A stretch of 13,565 bases of DNA from F23-B02 sp963633225. Lineage in GTDB: Bacteria; Bacillota; Clostridia; Oscillospirales; Oscillospiraceae. Shown piece by piece: positions 13,515 to 13,565 of the stretch. A program made the position numbers and the translations under genes. Below the pieces are notes generated by a model. The model saw only the letters and a program-made list of their open reading frames with translations. It had not been told where the DNA came from and made no database searches. Position 1 is the first letter of the stretch. Every line of letters begins with the position of its first letter. The DNA lies in the NCBI GenBank assembly GCA_963633225.1, contig CAVGXR010000024.1:1-13565 (forward strand), given 5' to 3'.

Positions 13515-13565
13515 GCTGCTGCGTTGAGATATCCGCGCAGCGGGGGAGTTCGAGGGGGCAAGGCC
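13515..13565 (+). repeat. Dispersed intergenic repeat, copy B (cut by the window end)
   Basis: GCTGCTGCG (13515-13523), 9-bp spacer, then the 33-bp block (13533-13565) identical to 6268-6300. Identity runs to the last base of the window, so the element probably continues beyond it. It lies 20 bp after the phosphofructokinase terminator. Confidence 0.85.

Overview
The window suggests a chromosome segment from an anaerobic Clostridia-type Firmicute, probably Oscillospiraceae/Ruminococcaceae-like. Signs for this are S-layer-homology (SLH) surface proteins, strong AGGAGG-type ribosome sites, sigma-A promoters with 16-17 bp spacers, a PadR + DUF2812 pair, and moderately GC-rich coding DNA separated by AT-rich gaps. 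The taxonomic call is inference; there is no rRNA or other marker gene.

Layout, left to right. (1) The last 20 codons of an SLH-domain protein and its terminator. (2) A secreted, SLH-anchored family I.5-like lipase with its own promoter and terminator. (3) A two-gene operon: a MacB/LolD-type ABC ATPase and a 1098-residue FtsX-type permease carrying a ~290-residue extracytoplasmic coiled coil. (4) A 293-bp gap holding a ~200-bp hairpin-rich element between perfect 24-bp direct repeats. (5) A membrane Ser/Thr kinase with Ig-like extracellular domains. (6) On the minus strand, a PAP2 phosphatase and an iron-dependent alcohol dehydrogenase. (7) Diverging from the dehydrogenase, a PadR regulator overlapping a DUF2812 membrane protein, behind a promoter with two copies of a likely PadR operator. 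(8) A 6-phosphofructokinase starting at TTG, its terminator, and the start of a second copy of the dispersed repeat seen in (4), cut by the window end.

Most units are one or two genes with their own promoter and terminator, so this looks like housekeeping and surface/envelope DNA, not a single dedicated system. I see no phage, plasmid, CRISPR, toxin-antitoxin or biosynthetic cluster. Least ordinary are the intergenic element at 6220-6467, which has put one of its flanking repeats into the kinase promoter, the kinase's sensor architecture, the surface lipase with altered metal sites, and the PadR double operator. Residue numbers refer to the start codon chosen in each entry.
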